A DNA stretch of 31,887 nucleotides from an uncultured Oscillospiraceae bacterium (GTDB lineage Bacteria > Bacillota > Clostridia > Oscillospirales > Acutalibacteraceae). The DNA is taken from positions 1-31,887 of the forward strand of contig URKX01000028.1 in NCBI GenBank assembly GCA_900548545.1. Direction: 5' to 3'. Positions within the stretch are counted from its first letter, which is position 1. Every line of letters starts with the position of its first letter. The notes beneath the pieces were generated by a model, which was not told the DNA's origin, made no database searches, and saw only the letters and a program-made list of their open reading frames with translations. Made by a program: the position numbers and the translations under genes. Below are positions 1 to 7,617 of this stretch, one piece after another.

Positions 1-204
1 CGCCTGTAGCCCCGGTAGGCCCAGTGACGCCCTGAGGTCCTTGGGGTCCGGTAGCACCGGCCGCGCCAGTTGCGCCTGTAGCCCCGGTAGGCCCAGCGAC
101 GCCCTGAGGTCCTTGGGGTCCGGTGGCACCGGCCGCGCCAGTTGCGCCTGTAGCCCCGGTAGGCCCAGTGACGCCCTGAGGTCCTTGGGGTCCGGTAGCG
201 CCGG
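1..204 (-). repeat. 72-bp tandem repeats coding for collagen triplets
   Basis: Copies start at 1, 73 and 145 and differ by only a few single bases until the third diverges near 200. Each 72-bp unit encodes 24 residues, that is eight Gly-X-Y triplets, so adding or losing a unit keeps the frame. The array continues past the left edge. Near-identity at DNA level, beyond what the protein pattern requires, points to recent duplication or slippage. Confidence 0.9.
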
Positions 205-445
205 GTGAGCCTTGCAGTCCCGGCACGCCTTGAGGGCCAGTGACGCCGGTGACACCTTGAGGTCCTTGGGGCCCTTGTAAGCCCTGGACGCCTTGGGGCC
301 CAGTGGGGCCAGTTGCCCCGGCCTTACCAGGACAGCCTTGAGGGCCCATGGGGCCACGGGGGCCTTGGGGGCCAGGCACAGGGCAGCAGGGCTGGCAGTT
401 TCCGCAGGGGCTGCAGCAGCCATCGTTAGGCCGGTAGATATTCAT
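1..445 (-). CDS. Collagen-like Gly-X-Y repeat protein (C-terminal part outside window)
   Basis: The visible 148 residues begin with a short cysteine-rich head (MNIYRPNDGCCSPCGNC, six Cys in the first 21 residues). From about residue 25 an unbroken run of roughly 41 Gly-X-Y triplets extends to the window edge, rich in GPQ, GPT, GAT and GVT. The start is the ATG at 445, with AAAGGA about nine bases upstream. In Firmicutes such proteins (BclA type and relatives) form filaments on the exosporium or cell surface and usually carry a globular C-terminal domain, which would lie outside this window. The gene has its own upstream region, separated from vanY by a terminator. Surface or spore-coat location is inferred from the family; no signal peptide is visible. 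The collagen-like nature is certain, the biological role is not. Confidence 0.9.
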   Translation of the reverse strand, partial: MNIYRPNDGCCSPCGNCQPCCPVPGPQGPRGPMGPQGCPGKAGATGPTGPQGVQGLQGPQGPQGVTGVTGPQGVPGLQGSPGATGPQGPQGVTGPTGATGATGAAGATGPQGPQGVAGPTGATGATGAAGATGPQGPQGVTGPTGATG

Positions 446-496
446 ATGCGATCATCCTTTCTTTACAAAAGCCTGGGGGAGAGTTTCCCTATTGCC

Positions 497-523
497 AGGG
501 TATGCGGACAGGCCGAAAGGGTG
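497..523 (-). promoter_or_regulatory. Possible SigK-type promoter of the collagen-like gene
   Basis: On the minus strand a CACC element (520-523) is followed by CATACCCT (497-504). The AC of the first element lies exactly 16 bases before CATA. This fits the late mother-cell sigma-K pattern (AC-N16-CATANNNTA) except for the last base. The predicted transcript would start about 45 bases before the ATG. The motif is short and could occur by chance. Confidence 0.3.
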
Positions 524-544
524 CCAGTCCTGCCAAAAATTGAG

Positions 545-572
545 CAAAAAAAACGACCCTGGAAGGGCCGTT
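545..572 (-). terminator. Rho-independent terminator of vanY
   Basis: The minus strand reads a 9-bp stem (AACGGCCCT / AGGGTCGTT, one G-T pair) with a TCC loop, followed by a run of T. It lies 17 bases past the vanY stop codon and separates it from the collagen-like gene. Confidence 0.85.
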
Positions 573-589
573 CGGTTTTGTGGGAATAT

Positions 590-1408
590 TTAAGACAGGT
601 ACTCTTCCAGGCAGATGCCCTGGGCCATGATCTCCCGGGCGGCTTCCACGCCCACATAGCGGTAGTGCCAAGGCTCGTAGCCAACACCGGTGAGGTCCTG
701 CTTGTATTCCGGATAGCGCAGGATGAACCCATATTCCTGGCAGTGTTCCATCAGCCACTGTTGTTCCGGAGTGTTCTCCTGCTCTTCCTCCAAAATCTGG
801 TACTCTGCCGAAACAATGTCCACGGCCAGCCCCAGCTCGTGTTCGCTGGCGCCGGCAGGCACCACCCAGCGGTTGGCCTCTGTTTCCGCCTCTTCCTGGG
901 AATACCCTTCTGCCAGCAAGCGGCCGATCTTGTCCTGGTGGAGGGCCGCCTGGTCATCCCAGGTGCGGAAGGAAGAGCAGATCATGGGGGAGAGCCCTTG
1001 TTCTTCCATGTTTTCCAGCATCTGAGAGAGGGCGTCTGCCGCCCGGGAGTCAAATTGGCCGCCGTACACCTGGGTCAGTTCTACCGTGAAATCCTGGGGA
1101 AGGGGGTTTTCTTTGTTCACCAGGCGCAGGTACCAGGGCCGCTCTTCTGTTGAAAGGGACAAAGCATAGGAGGGTTCTGCGGTGGGGGTCACGGTGATCT
1201 GGTTAAGTGAGGAGGCGCTGGACTCCCCTTGGGAAGAGGAGATGCCCTCGGGCAGCTCCCCAGCCTGGACGGCGGTGGGCCGCAGGTGGGAAAACAGCGC
1301 CAGGCACACCACGACACAGACGATGCCGGCGGAGCCGGCCAGCAGATAACGGACCCCTCCACCCCGCCGCCGGGGCGCGTAATGGTGGGGCCGTAATTGT
1401 GGTTTCAT
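590..1408 (-). CDS. vanY: VanY-type D-alanyl-D-alanine carboxypeptidase (M15B)
   Basis: This 272-residue protein has a short basic cytoplasmic head, one membrane segment (about residues 20-40), a Ser/Glu-rich linker and a C-terminal peptidase domain. Zinc and catalytic motifs are visible: SEHELGLAVD (residues 188-197, His190 and Asp197) and GYEPWHYRYVG (Glu245, His248). The SSFRTWDDQ segment near 145-153 is also typical of the family. Such enzymes trim the terminal D-Ala from peptidoglycan stem peptides outside the membrane. Nothing nearby (no vanRS, vanH or ligase) suggests glycopeptide resistance, so a wall-maturation role is more likely. Start ATG with AAAGGAGG 8 bases upstream. The symbol names the family; the exact paralogue cannot be told. 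Confidence 0.88.
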   Translation of the reverse strand: MKPQLRPHHYAPRRRGGGVRYLLAGSAGIVCVVVCLALFSHLRPTAVQAGELPEGISSSQGESSASSLNQITVTPTAEPSYALSLSTEERPWYLRLVNKENPLPQDFTVELTQVYGGQFDSRAADALSQMLENMEEQGLSPMICSSFRTWDDQAALHQDKIGRLLAEGYSQEEAETEANRWVVPAGASEHELGLAVDIVSAEYQILEEEQENTPEQQWLMEHCQEYGFILRYPEYKQDLTGVGYEPWHYRYVGVEAAREIMAQGICLEEYLS

Positions 1409-1468
1409 GGGAAGGGCCTCCTTTCGGGTGTTATCTAGTAGACGGTGGGGAAGAGGGTTTTCTTACAA

Positions 1469-1488
1469 GGGGGATAACAACGTCCCCC
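1469..1488 (-). terminator. Weak hairpin between small ORF and vanY
   Basis: A 6-bp GGGGGA / TCCCCC stem with an 8-base loop follows the small ORF on the minus strand, but only a short TTGT follows it. It may be a weak terminator or an element of the vanY leader. Confidence 0.25.
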
Positions 1489-1489
1489 G

Positions 1490-1600
1490 TCAGTCCTCAT
1501 AGCGGGTGACGCACTCCAGCTCGTAGCTGTAGGCGTCCAGATCCTCCCAGCTGAGGAACCGTGCCGGCTGATGCGGCTGATCCCGGGGGATCCGTCCCAT
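1490..1600 (-). CDS. Possible 36-residue small protein
   Basis: An ATG-started frame encodes MGRIPRDQPHQPARFLSWED, then a Tyr/Glu-rich acidic end (LDAYSYELECVTRYED). It lies on the same strand as the upstream desulfidase gene, 85 bases after it, and 81 bases before vanY. It has no good ribosome binding site: only a GAGG about 14 bases upstream, itself in a 6-bp hairpin (GAGGCA / TGCCTC, 1604-1618). The composition looks protein-like (Trp, Tyr, Phe, acidic tail). It could be a real small protein or the tail of a decayed gene. I do not recognise a family. Confidence 0.3.
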   Translation of the reverse strand: MGRIPRDQPHQPARFLSWEDLDAYSYELECVTRYED

Positions 1601-1685
1601 ACGAGGCAGGTTGCCTCAATATTTCCTAACTTTTAGACTGTGCTGGAAACAGTTTGGTAAGCCGGCCTGGAAAATTATTTCGGTT

Positions 1686-2984
1686 TTAGCAGCGGGTGGT
1701 CATGATGTTCAGGATCTCCCGGTCGGTGTCCCGCATCCCCTGGGCAGCCAGCAGGCCAATGTTGTGGATGGTTTCCTCCACTCCCTTGGAGATGATGCCG
1801 TCGCCGCCCCGGAACTGCTGGCCGTTCTGGTACATATAAAAGCCCAGCAGCCCGGCGTCCACTGCCGAGGCGATCTTCGCCGCGCAGGAGGCCTTGGCGC
1901 CGTCGCACACAATGCCGGAGTCCACAGCCAGGGCATTGACAATGGTGTGGGACACATCTTTTAACAGGGCTTTGGGGTCTTTCCCCTGGCCGTACAGCCA
2001 GGCGATGCCAGCCCCGCTGCCGCACCCGGCGCTGACCGCCCCACAGTAGGCGGAGAGACGCCCGATCTCTGTTTTCAAGTGGATGGTGACAAGGTTGGAC
2101 ACCAGCAGGGCGCGGATCATGGTTTCCTGGTCCGCTTCCAGCTCTTTGGCGAATTCGATCACCGGAAGGGAGGCAGTGAGGCCCTGGTTGCCGCTGCCGG
2201 AAACGATCACCACCGGCAAGCCGCAGCCGTTCATCCGGGCGTCGGAACCGGCGGCTGCCTTGGCTTTGGCCCGGATCTTCACATCGTCCCCATAGGTGGA
2301 CAGCAGCACCTTGCCGATGTTGGCGCCGTAGTCCCCCCGCAGGCCCTCCTGGGCGATGGCGGTGTTCAGGCGCACCTGCCGGAGGATGGTTTCCTCCACG
2401 TCGGCAAGATCAGCTTCCCGGGCAAATTCCAAAATACCCTCCACGCTGAGCACGGACCGGTCAGTCAGGCCCTCATCGCCGGAAGCCTGGGGTACCAGGG
2501 ATTTTTCTTGGAGCACCTGGCCGTTTTTCTCTACCCGCACCAGGTTGGTGTGGTAGTCCGCAATGCGCACCAGGGCTTGTTCTTCCCCGTGCCAGGCACG
2601 GATGAGGATGTCAAAAATGTGGGGGGAATCTGCCAGCTTCACGGCAATGGGCGTTTTTTTCAGGTACGCCTGGATGGCGGCCTGTTCTGCCTCCCCAGCC
2701 TTGGAGAGCACTTCCAGCTCCAGGTCAGGGTCGCCCACGGCCATGCCTGCCGCCGCAGCCGCGGGGATGCCCCGCAGCCCGCCGGTGCCCGGCACGAACA
2801 CGCTTTTCACGTTTTTGATAATGTTCCCGCTGGCTTCCACCTCCATGCGGTCAGCCAGGGCGCCCAAAGCCCTGTGGGCCACTGCGGCCGCATAGGCGAT
2901 GGCAATGGGTTCGGTGCAGCCCATTGCCGGTACCAGTTCCTTTTTTAAGATATTCACATAGTCACGGTAGATTTGCGGTTCCAT
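1686..2984 (-). CDS. cyuA: L-cysteine desulfidase family protein (UPF0597, CyuA/YhaM-like)
   Basis: This 432-residue protein matches the UPF0597/serine dehydratase-alpha-like family along its length. It has AMGCTEPIA (Cys23), the glycine-rich VPGTGGLRGIPAAAAAG, VSGSGNQGLTASLPV, AYCGAVSAGCGSGAG (Cys314, Cys321) and CDGAKASCAAK (Cys360, Cys367). Characterised members use an oxygen-labile [4Fe-4S] cluster bound by three Cys to split L-cysteine into pyruvate, ammonia and sulfide; Cys23, Cys321 and Cys367 are the likely ligands by position. I chose the ATG at 2984, preceded by AGGGGG, over a GTG at 3011 that lacks a good site. It lies 31 bases after the HAD gene and probably shares its transcript. 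No cysteine transporter or regulator is adjacent, so the substrate is inferred from the family. Confidence 0.85.
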   Translation of the reverse strand: MEPQIYRDYVNILKKELVPAMGCTEPIAIAYAAAVAHRALGALADRMEVEASGNIIKNVKSVFVPGTGGLRGIPAAAAAGMAVGDPDLELEVLSKAGEAEQAAIQAYLKKTPIAVKLADSPHIFDILIRAWHGEEQALVRIADYHTNLVRVEKNGQVLQEKSLVPQASGDEGLTDRSVLSVEGILEFAREADLADVEETILRQVRLNTAIAQEGLRGDYGANIGKVLLSTYGDDVKIRAKAKAAAGSDARMNGCGLPVVIVSGSGNQGLTASLPVIEFAKELEADQETMIRALLVSNLVTIHLKTEIGRLSAYCGAVSAGCGSGAGIAWLYGQGKDPKALLKDVSHTIVNALAVDSGIVCDGAKASCAAKIASAVDAGLLGFYMYQNGQQFRGGDGIISKGVEETIHNIGLLAAQGMRDTDREILNIMTTRC

Positions 2985-3015
2985 TGGTTTTCCCCCTACA
3001 CGGTTCCTCACAGTG

Positions 3016-3729
3016 TTACAGCAGTTCCAAGATCCCGGAGATCTTCCCGATGGAGGCCATGCCCTGGGGGCAGGGGTCCGCGTCGGGCTTTACCCGGATC
3101 TGCACCGGCTGGATGCCCACCTTGGCGGCGCCTTCCAGGTTGCGGGCCACGTCGTCGATGAACACGCACTCCTGGGCGGGCAGGCCCATCTTGGAAAGGG
3201 CGTCTTGGAACATCCGGGGGTTGGGCTTGAAGCACCCCAGCTGGAAGCTGTAGGTGATGGCGTCAAAATAGGGCAGGATGCCAAAGCGTTCCAGCACCGG
3301 CACAATGGAGGGCCAGGTGTCGGAGATGATCCCCAGCTTGCAGCGGCCTTTCAGGGCCTCCAGGGTGGGGATGGCGTCCTCCATCAGGTTGTAGGTGTGC
3401 TGGGACTGATACACCTTTTCCAGGGCGGTGGCTTCGATGTCCTGGCGGGTGGCCCCCAGTTCCGGGAGCTTTTGGGCCACGATGGTGAAGTATTGGAGCA
3501 TCCGGTCATACTCCTCCTCCAGGGTGGAGATGTGGTGGTGGGCCTCCAGGTAGTCGTTGGCCTCTTTGCGCACAGCGGCGGTGCGCTCTTTGGGCAGGGA
3601 CTGGTAGACCTCCCAGTTGAACAGCTTTTGGGCGGGCTGGGTGAACTCCCAATCGCCGCTGGGGGGATAGACCAAGGTCCAGCCCAGGTCGAAGAAAATG
3701 CCTTTTACAGGTTGACGCAACAGTTCCAT
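3016..3729 (-). CDS. HAD-superfamily hydrolase with atypical motif I
   Basis: A 237-residue haloacid dehalogenase-fold protein. Motif I is FFDLGWTLV with nucleophile Asp14, motif II is IISDTW (Ser136), motif III is CFKPNP (Lys168) and motif IV is FIDDVARN (Asp192, Asp193). The second motif I aspartate, the general acid/base of HAD phosphatases, is replaced by Gly16. That substitution occurs in some HAD subfamilies and in haloacid dehalogenases, so phosphatase activity should not be assumed. A helical cap lies between motifs I and II. ATG at 3729 with AAAAGGAG upstream. It is the first gene of a likely two-gene unit with the cysteine desulfidase gene. Substrate unknown. Confidence 0.85.
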   Translation of the reverse strand: MELLRQPVKGIFFDLGWTLVYPPSGDWEFTQPAQKLFNWEVYQSLPKERTAAVRKEANDYLEAHHHISTLEEEYDRMLQYFTIVAQKLPELGATRQDIEATALEKVYQSQHTYNLMEDAIPTLEALKGRCKLGIISDTWPSIVPVLERFGILPYFDAITYSFQLGCFKPNPRMFQDALSKMGLPAQECVFIDDVARNLEGAAKVGIQPVQIRVKPDADPCPQGMASIGKISGILELL

Positions 3730-3760
3730 GAGGCAAGCTCCTTTTCACAAGATTCACCGG

Positions 3761-3807
3761 AAAAAAAGATCCGGCTGCATGGGATTATTTTCCCACGGCA
3801 GCCGGAT
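3761..3807 (-). terminator. Strong terminator of the ABC exporter operon
   Basis: The minus strand has a 10-bp arm ATCCGGCTGC paired with GCAGCCGGAT, an inner TGGG / CCCA extension, and a run of seven T directly after. It sits just past the stop of the second ABC gene. Confidence 0.9.
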
Positions 3808-3815
3808 TTTGTCAA
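3787..3815 (-). promoter_or_regulatory. Candidate promoter inside the terminator, for HAD-cyuA
   Basis: TTGACA (3810-3815, minus strand) lies exactly 17 bases from GAAAAT (3787-3792). The -35 is perfect, the -10 matches four of six. A start near 3780 would omit the first arm of the terminator, so this transcript would escape it. It offers a promoter for the HAD-desulfidase pair, which otherwise has none visible. Confidence 0.45.
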
Positions 3816-3834
3816 ATACCGTTTTTGCGTCCGA

Positions 3835-5607
3835 TTATTGGAACTGGGAGTTATACAGGGAGGCGTAGAATCCCTTGCGGGCCATCAGGTCGTTGTGGGT
3901 GCCCTGCTCCACAATGTCTCCATCCCGCACCACCAGGATGCGGTCTGCGTTTTGGATGGTGGACAGCCGGTGGGCGATGACAAAGCAGGTCTTATCCTTC
4001 ATCAGCTCCCGCATGGCCGCTTGGATCTGGATCTCCGTGCGGGTGTCCACGTTGGAAGTGGCCTCGTCCAAGATCAGCATTTTGGCGTCTAACAGCATGG
4101 CCCGGGCAATGGTCAAAAGCTGTTTCTGGCCCTGGGAGATGTTCATGCCGTTTTCATCCAGCTGGGTGTCGTAGCCCTTGGGCAGGCCCATGATGTACCG
4201 GTGGATACGGGCGGCTTTGGCAGCCCGCTGCACGTCCTCCAGCTTGGCATCCTTTTTGCCGTAGGCCAGGTTTTCAAAGATGGTGCCCGAGAACAGCCAA
4301 GTGTCCTGTAGCACCATGGCGTAGGACAGACGCAGGCTCTTCCGGGTGATCTTCTGGATGTCCCGGCCGTCCAAAGTGATGGCGCCGGAATCCGGGTCGT
4401 AAAAGCGCATCAGCAAGTTGATCAGCGTAGTCTTGCCGGCGCCGGTGGGGCCCACGATGGCGGTGAGGCTCCCCCTGGGGGCCTGGAAGCTCAGGTCGTG
4501 GATGATGGTCTTGCCGGGGTCGTAGCCGAACTTCACGTGCTCCATGGCCACGTCGCCTTCCACCTTGTCCAGAGAAACAGCGTCAATGGCGTCGGCGGGC
4601 TCGGCCTCCTCGTCGATCAGGCGGAACACACGCTCGGCAGCGGCGCAGGCGGATTGCAGCTCGCTGATGATGTTGGCCACCTCGTTGATGGGGCCGGAGA
4701 ACCGCCGGGAGTACAGCACGAAGGAGGACAGGTTGCCGATGGTCAAATGGCCAAACAGGAACAGGATGGCGCCAAAGATGCTTACAAAGGACAGGGACAG
4801 GTTGTTGATGAAGTTCACAGAGGGGCCGGTCATGCCGCCGAAGTAGTCGGCGTTGTAGTAGGCGTCCACCGCAGCGTTGTTTTTCTCGTCAAAGCGGGCA
4901 ATCATGGTTTCCTCTTGATGGTAGGCCTTGGTGGTTTTCTGTCCTGTGATGATCTCCTCCACAAAGCCGTTGAGCTCGCCCAGCCGGACCGAGCGCATAT
5001 GGAACAAGGGACGTACCTTTTTAGTCATGTACCGGGTAAACAGGATGGACATGGGGATGGTGATGGCGAACACCAGCACCAGCACCGGGGAAATGACCAC
5101 CATCATGATGAAGGAACCAACCACGGTGATCACGCTGGCGGCGATTTGCAGCAGGTCGTTGGAGAGGGAGGCGTTCACCGTGTCGATGTCATAGGAAATG
5201 CGGCTGATGATGTCGCCGGTCTGATGGCCGTCGAAATAGCGCACAGGCAGCTGGGTGAGCCGGTCAAACACCTGTTGGCGCATTTGGAACACGATCTTCT
5301 GGCTCAGCTGGATCATCAGGATGGACAAAATGTAGGACAGCAGGGAAGATACCGCATAGAAAATGATCATCAGCAGGCAGTAAAAGAATACCCGGGGGAA
5401 ATTGGCGCTGCCCGGGTCGATGCCGATGGCGTCGATGGCTTCACCGGACAGCATGGGCCCCAACAGTGCCAGCAGGTTGCTGGTGACTGTCAGCAGGACA
5501 GCCGCCAAGGCCATCCACTTGTGGGCCCAGATGTAGGTCCAAAGGCGCAGCAGCACCTTTTTCCTGTCTTTGGGCTTTTCAATAGGCCCTCTTGGTCCTC
5601 TGGGCAT
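3835..5607 (-). CDS. ABC exporter half-transporter with canonical catalytic Glu
   Basis: A 590-residue permease-ATPase fusion with six membrane segments in about residues 30-310. In the ATPase domain, Walker A is GPTGAGKT (386-393), the signature is ISQGQ (490-494), Walker B ends LILDE with Glu515, and the switch is His546 in IAHRLST. The signature is degenerate (Q for the second G of LSGGQ), while the catalytic Glu and switch His are intact. This is complementary to the neighbour, as in heterodimeric type IV exporters (TM287/288, BmrCD, LmrCD). The ATG directly follows the TAA of the upstream gene with no gap, and AAAAGGAGG lies inside that gene's end, so translation is probably coupled. Family members export drugs, lipids or peptides; the substrate here is unknown. 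Confidence 0.9.
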   Translation of the reverse strand: MPRGPRGPIEKPKDRKKVLLRLWTYIWAHKWMALAAVLLTVTSNLLALLGPMLSGEAIDAIGIDPGSANFPRVFFYCLLMIIFYAVSSLLSYILSILMIQLSQKIVFQMRQQVFDRLTQLPVRYFDGHQTGDIISRISYDIDTVNASLSNDLLQIAASVITVVGSFIMMVVISPVLVLVFAITIPMSILFTRYMTKKVRPLFHMRSVRLGELNGFVEEIITGQKTTKAYHQEETMIARFDEKNNAAVDAYYNADYFGGMTGPSVNFINNLSLSFVSIFGAILFLFGHLTIGNLSSFVLYSRRFSGPINEVANIISELQSACAAAERVFRLIDEEAEPADAIDAVSLDKVEGDVAMEHVKFGYDPGKTIIHDLSFQAPRGSLTAIVGPTGAGKTTLINLLMRFYDPDSGAITLDGRDIQKITRKSLRLSYAMVLQDTWLFSGTIFENLAYGKKDAKLEDVQRAAKAARIHRYIMGLPKGYDTQLDENGMNISQGQKQLLTIARAMLLDAKMLILDEATSNVDTRTEIQIQAAMRELMKDKTCFVIAHRLSTIQNADRILVVRDGDIVEQGTHNDLMARKGFYASLYNSQFQ

Positions 5608-7431
5608 TTAGACCACCTCCTTTTCCATATCCAGTTCTTCGGCCAATGTTTCGTCCGCAGAGTGATCGGATGGGCCTGAGGGGCCCGCTGCGGGGGATGG
5701 GGCCCCGTCTTCCTCGTCATCCGAGGATTTGAAGCCCATCTGGGACTGGGCGATCTCCTGGTACACCTGGCAGGTTTTCAGCAGGTGCTCGTGGTCGCCG
5801 TAGCCCAGCTCTTTGCCCTCTTCCAACACCAGGATGTGGTTGGCGTGGAGGATGGAACTGACGCGCTGGGCGATGATGACAGTGGTGATGCCCTGATATT
5901 CTTCCCGCAGGGCTTTCCGCAAAGCGGCGTCAGTGCGGTAGTCCAGGGCAGAGGAGGAGTCGTCCAGGATGAGGATCTCCGGGGAACCTGCCAGGGCACG
6001 GGCCACCAACACGCGCTGTTTCTGCCCGCCGCTGAGGTTGGTGCCTTTCGAGGTGAGCTTGTGTTGCAGTCCGTCGGGCAGGGAAGAGATAAATTCCCAA
6101 GCCTGGGCGGCTTTGGCAGCCTTTTCGATCTCTTCGGGGGGCAGGTGCCGGCCAAAGTCGATGTTTTCGTAGATGGTGTCGGCGAAAAGCACATCGTTCT
6201 GGAATACCACGCCGAACTTCTGGTGGAGCTCATCCAAGGGGATGGAGGTAAGCTTGCGCCCGCCGATCTGGATCAGGCCGGAGTCGGCGTCGTACAGGCG
6301 CATCAGCAGGGCCATCAGGGTGGACTTGCCGCAGCCGGTGGCGCCGATGATGCCCAGGGTTTCCCCGGGCTTTAACCGGAAGCTGATGTCTTCCACGCTG
6401 GGCTCGGTTTTGCTGTAAGAAAAAGACACGTGGTCGAACACCACATGATAGGGGGTTTCCACCGGCTCCTCCGGGGTGACGTGAAGGTCTTCGGGGGTTT
6501 CCAGCACCTCTTGGATGCGGGCGCCGGAGGCTACGCCCCTGGAGCACATGACAAAAATACGGGTAACAGCCATCATGGCGTTCAAAATGATGGTGAAATA
6601 GCTCAGGAAGGCGATGATGTTGCCCGCGGAGCTGACGCCCGCGTTCACCCGGAAGGCGCCCACCACGATCACCAGGGTGAGGCCGCCGTTTAAGAACAAG
6701 TTCATCATGGGGTTGGTCAGGGCCATGGTGATGCCGGCCTTTTTCTCCCGGCGCACCACTTCCTGGTTGACAGAGGCAAAACGCTCTTTCTCATAATCGG
6801 TTTTCGAGAGGGCCTTGATCACCCGGATGCCGGAGATGTTCTCCCGCACGGTGCGGACCATGGCGTCGATCCCCTGCTGCAGGGAAACATACAGGGGGAT
6901 GCCTTTCTTGGACACCTTAAACACCAAAATGGACAGGAAGGGAAGCGTGCACACTAGTACCAAAGTGAGCACCGGGTCCAAGGTGAGGGTGATGAGGATG
7001 CCGCCCACCAGGAGGATGGGGGCCCGCACGCCCATGCGCTGGATCATGCCGATCATTTGATGGATGTGGTAGGTGTCGCTGGTCAAACGGGACTCCAAGG
7101 AGGGGATGGAGTACTTATCAATTTGGGAGCAGGACAGGTACGAGATCTTTTTGAACAGATCGTGGCGCAGCGCTTGGGTGGTGTGCTGGGCCACCCAGGC
7201 AGCCATGCGGTTGGCTAAAATGTTTGTCACCAAAGAGAGCAGTGAGGCCACGATCATGGCGCCGCCCCATACCAGGATGAGGTTCAAGTCCCGCAGGGGG
7301 ACGATGTCGTCGATGAGGTACGACAAGATCCAAGGCAGCAGCAGTTCCATCATCGCACCGAAAAATTTGACAAACATCCCCAGGCACATCCTGGGGGCAA
7401 AAGGTTTGATGTAGTGCAGGATCACTTTCAT
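5608..7431 (-). CDS. ABC exporter half-transporter with degenerate catalytic site
   Basis: A 607-residue permease-ATPase fusion. Membrane segments lie in about residues 15-300. Walker A is GATGCGKS (363-370) and the signature LSGGQ (466-470) is canonical. The residue after Walker B is Asp491 instead of Glu, and the switch position is Gln522 (IIAQRVSS) instead of His. This is the partner that contributes the degenerate ATP site. The last 30 or so residues are a Ser/Pro/Glu-rich tail. I chose the ATG at 7431, preceded by AAAGGG at good spacing, over an ATG 36 bases upstream that lacks a binding site. It is the first gene of the two-gene operon, behind a palindromic promoter. Confidence 0.9.
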   Translation of the reverse strand: MKVILHYIKPFAPRMCLGMFVKFFGAMMELLLPWILSYLIDDIVPLRDLNLILVWGGAMIVASLLSLVTNILANRMAAWVAQHTTQALRHDLFKKISYLSCSQIDKYSIPSLESRLTSDTYHIHQMIGMIQRMGVRAPILLVGGILITLTLDPVLTLVLVCTLPFLSILVFKVSKKGIPLYVSLQQGIDAMVRTVRENISGIRVIKALSKTDYEKERFASVNQEVVRREKKAGITMALTNPMMNLFLNGGLTLVIVVGAFRVNAGVSSAGNIIAFLSYFTIILNAMMAVTRIFVMCSRGVASGARIQEVLETPEDLHVTPEEPVETPYHVVFDHVSFSYSKTEPSVEDISFRLKPGETLGIIGATGCGKSTLMALLMRLYDADSGLIQIGGRKLTSIPLDELHQKFGVVFQNDVLFADTIYENIDFGRHLPPEEIEKAAKAAQAWEFISSLPDGLQHKLTSKGTNLSGGQKQRVLVARALAGSPEILILDDSSSALDYRTDAALRKALREEYQGITTVIIAQRVSSILHANHILVLEEGKELGYGDHEHLLKTCQVYQEIAQSQMGFKSSDDEEDGAPSPAAGPSGPSDHSADETLAEELDMEKEVV

Positions 7432-7500
7432 GGAGGACACCCTTTCACAGCTTTTCCCGGCATCCACAGGCCGGTTACCTTCATTCTTTCATGCATTATG

Positions 7501-7532
7501 AGTTTAACACAAATTAGTTGACTGCGCAACTA
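7501..7532 (-). promoter_or_regulatory. Promoter and MarR-like operator of the ABC operon
   Basis: On the minus strand TTGCGC (7524-7529) is 17 bases from TAAACT (7501-7506). The -35 lies inside an inverted repeat, TAGTTG-N6-CAACTA (7515-7532). MarR-family repressors often bind TTGC/GCAA-type palindromes of this size in front of drug exporter operons. A repressor here would block the -35. No MarR gene is in the window, so the regulator is inferred. The leader to the ATG is about 60 bases. The AT-rich rest of the gap (7533-7617) shows nothing else I can name. Confidence 0.5.
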
Positions 7533-7617
7533 TCAAATAGAGATTTTCACATTTTCAAAAGGGAATATGGCTTTTTTAAAAGCATTTTTACAAGGTGGGA
7601 AACCCTCTTCCGGGGCG

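Noticed and set aside
1..204. Direct repeats as a CRISPR array
   Set aside because: The units are contiguous with no unique spacers, and translate in one frame to Gly-X-Y triplets.
293..1153. 286-residue plus-strand ORF opposite vanY
   Set aside because: It is the antisense shadow of vanY and the collagen-like gene; the vanY frame has intact catalytic motifs and a ribosome binding site.
590..1408. Glycopeptide resistance locus
   Set aside because: Only a VanY-type peptidase is present; no vanRS, vanH, ligase or vanX nearby.
4498..5679. 393-residue plus-strand ORF opposite the ABC genes
   Set aside because: His/Gly/Val-rich antisense product with no motifs; caused by high GC third positions on the other strand.
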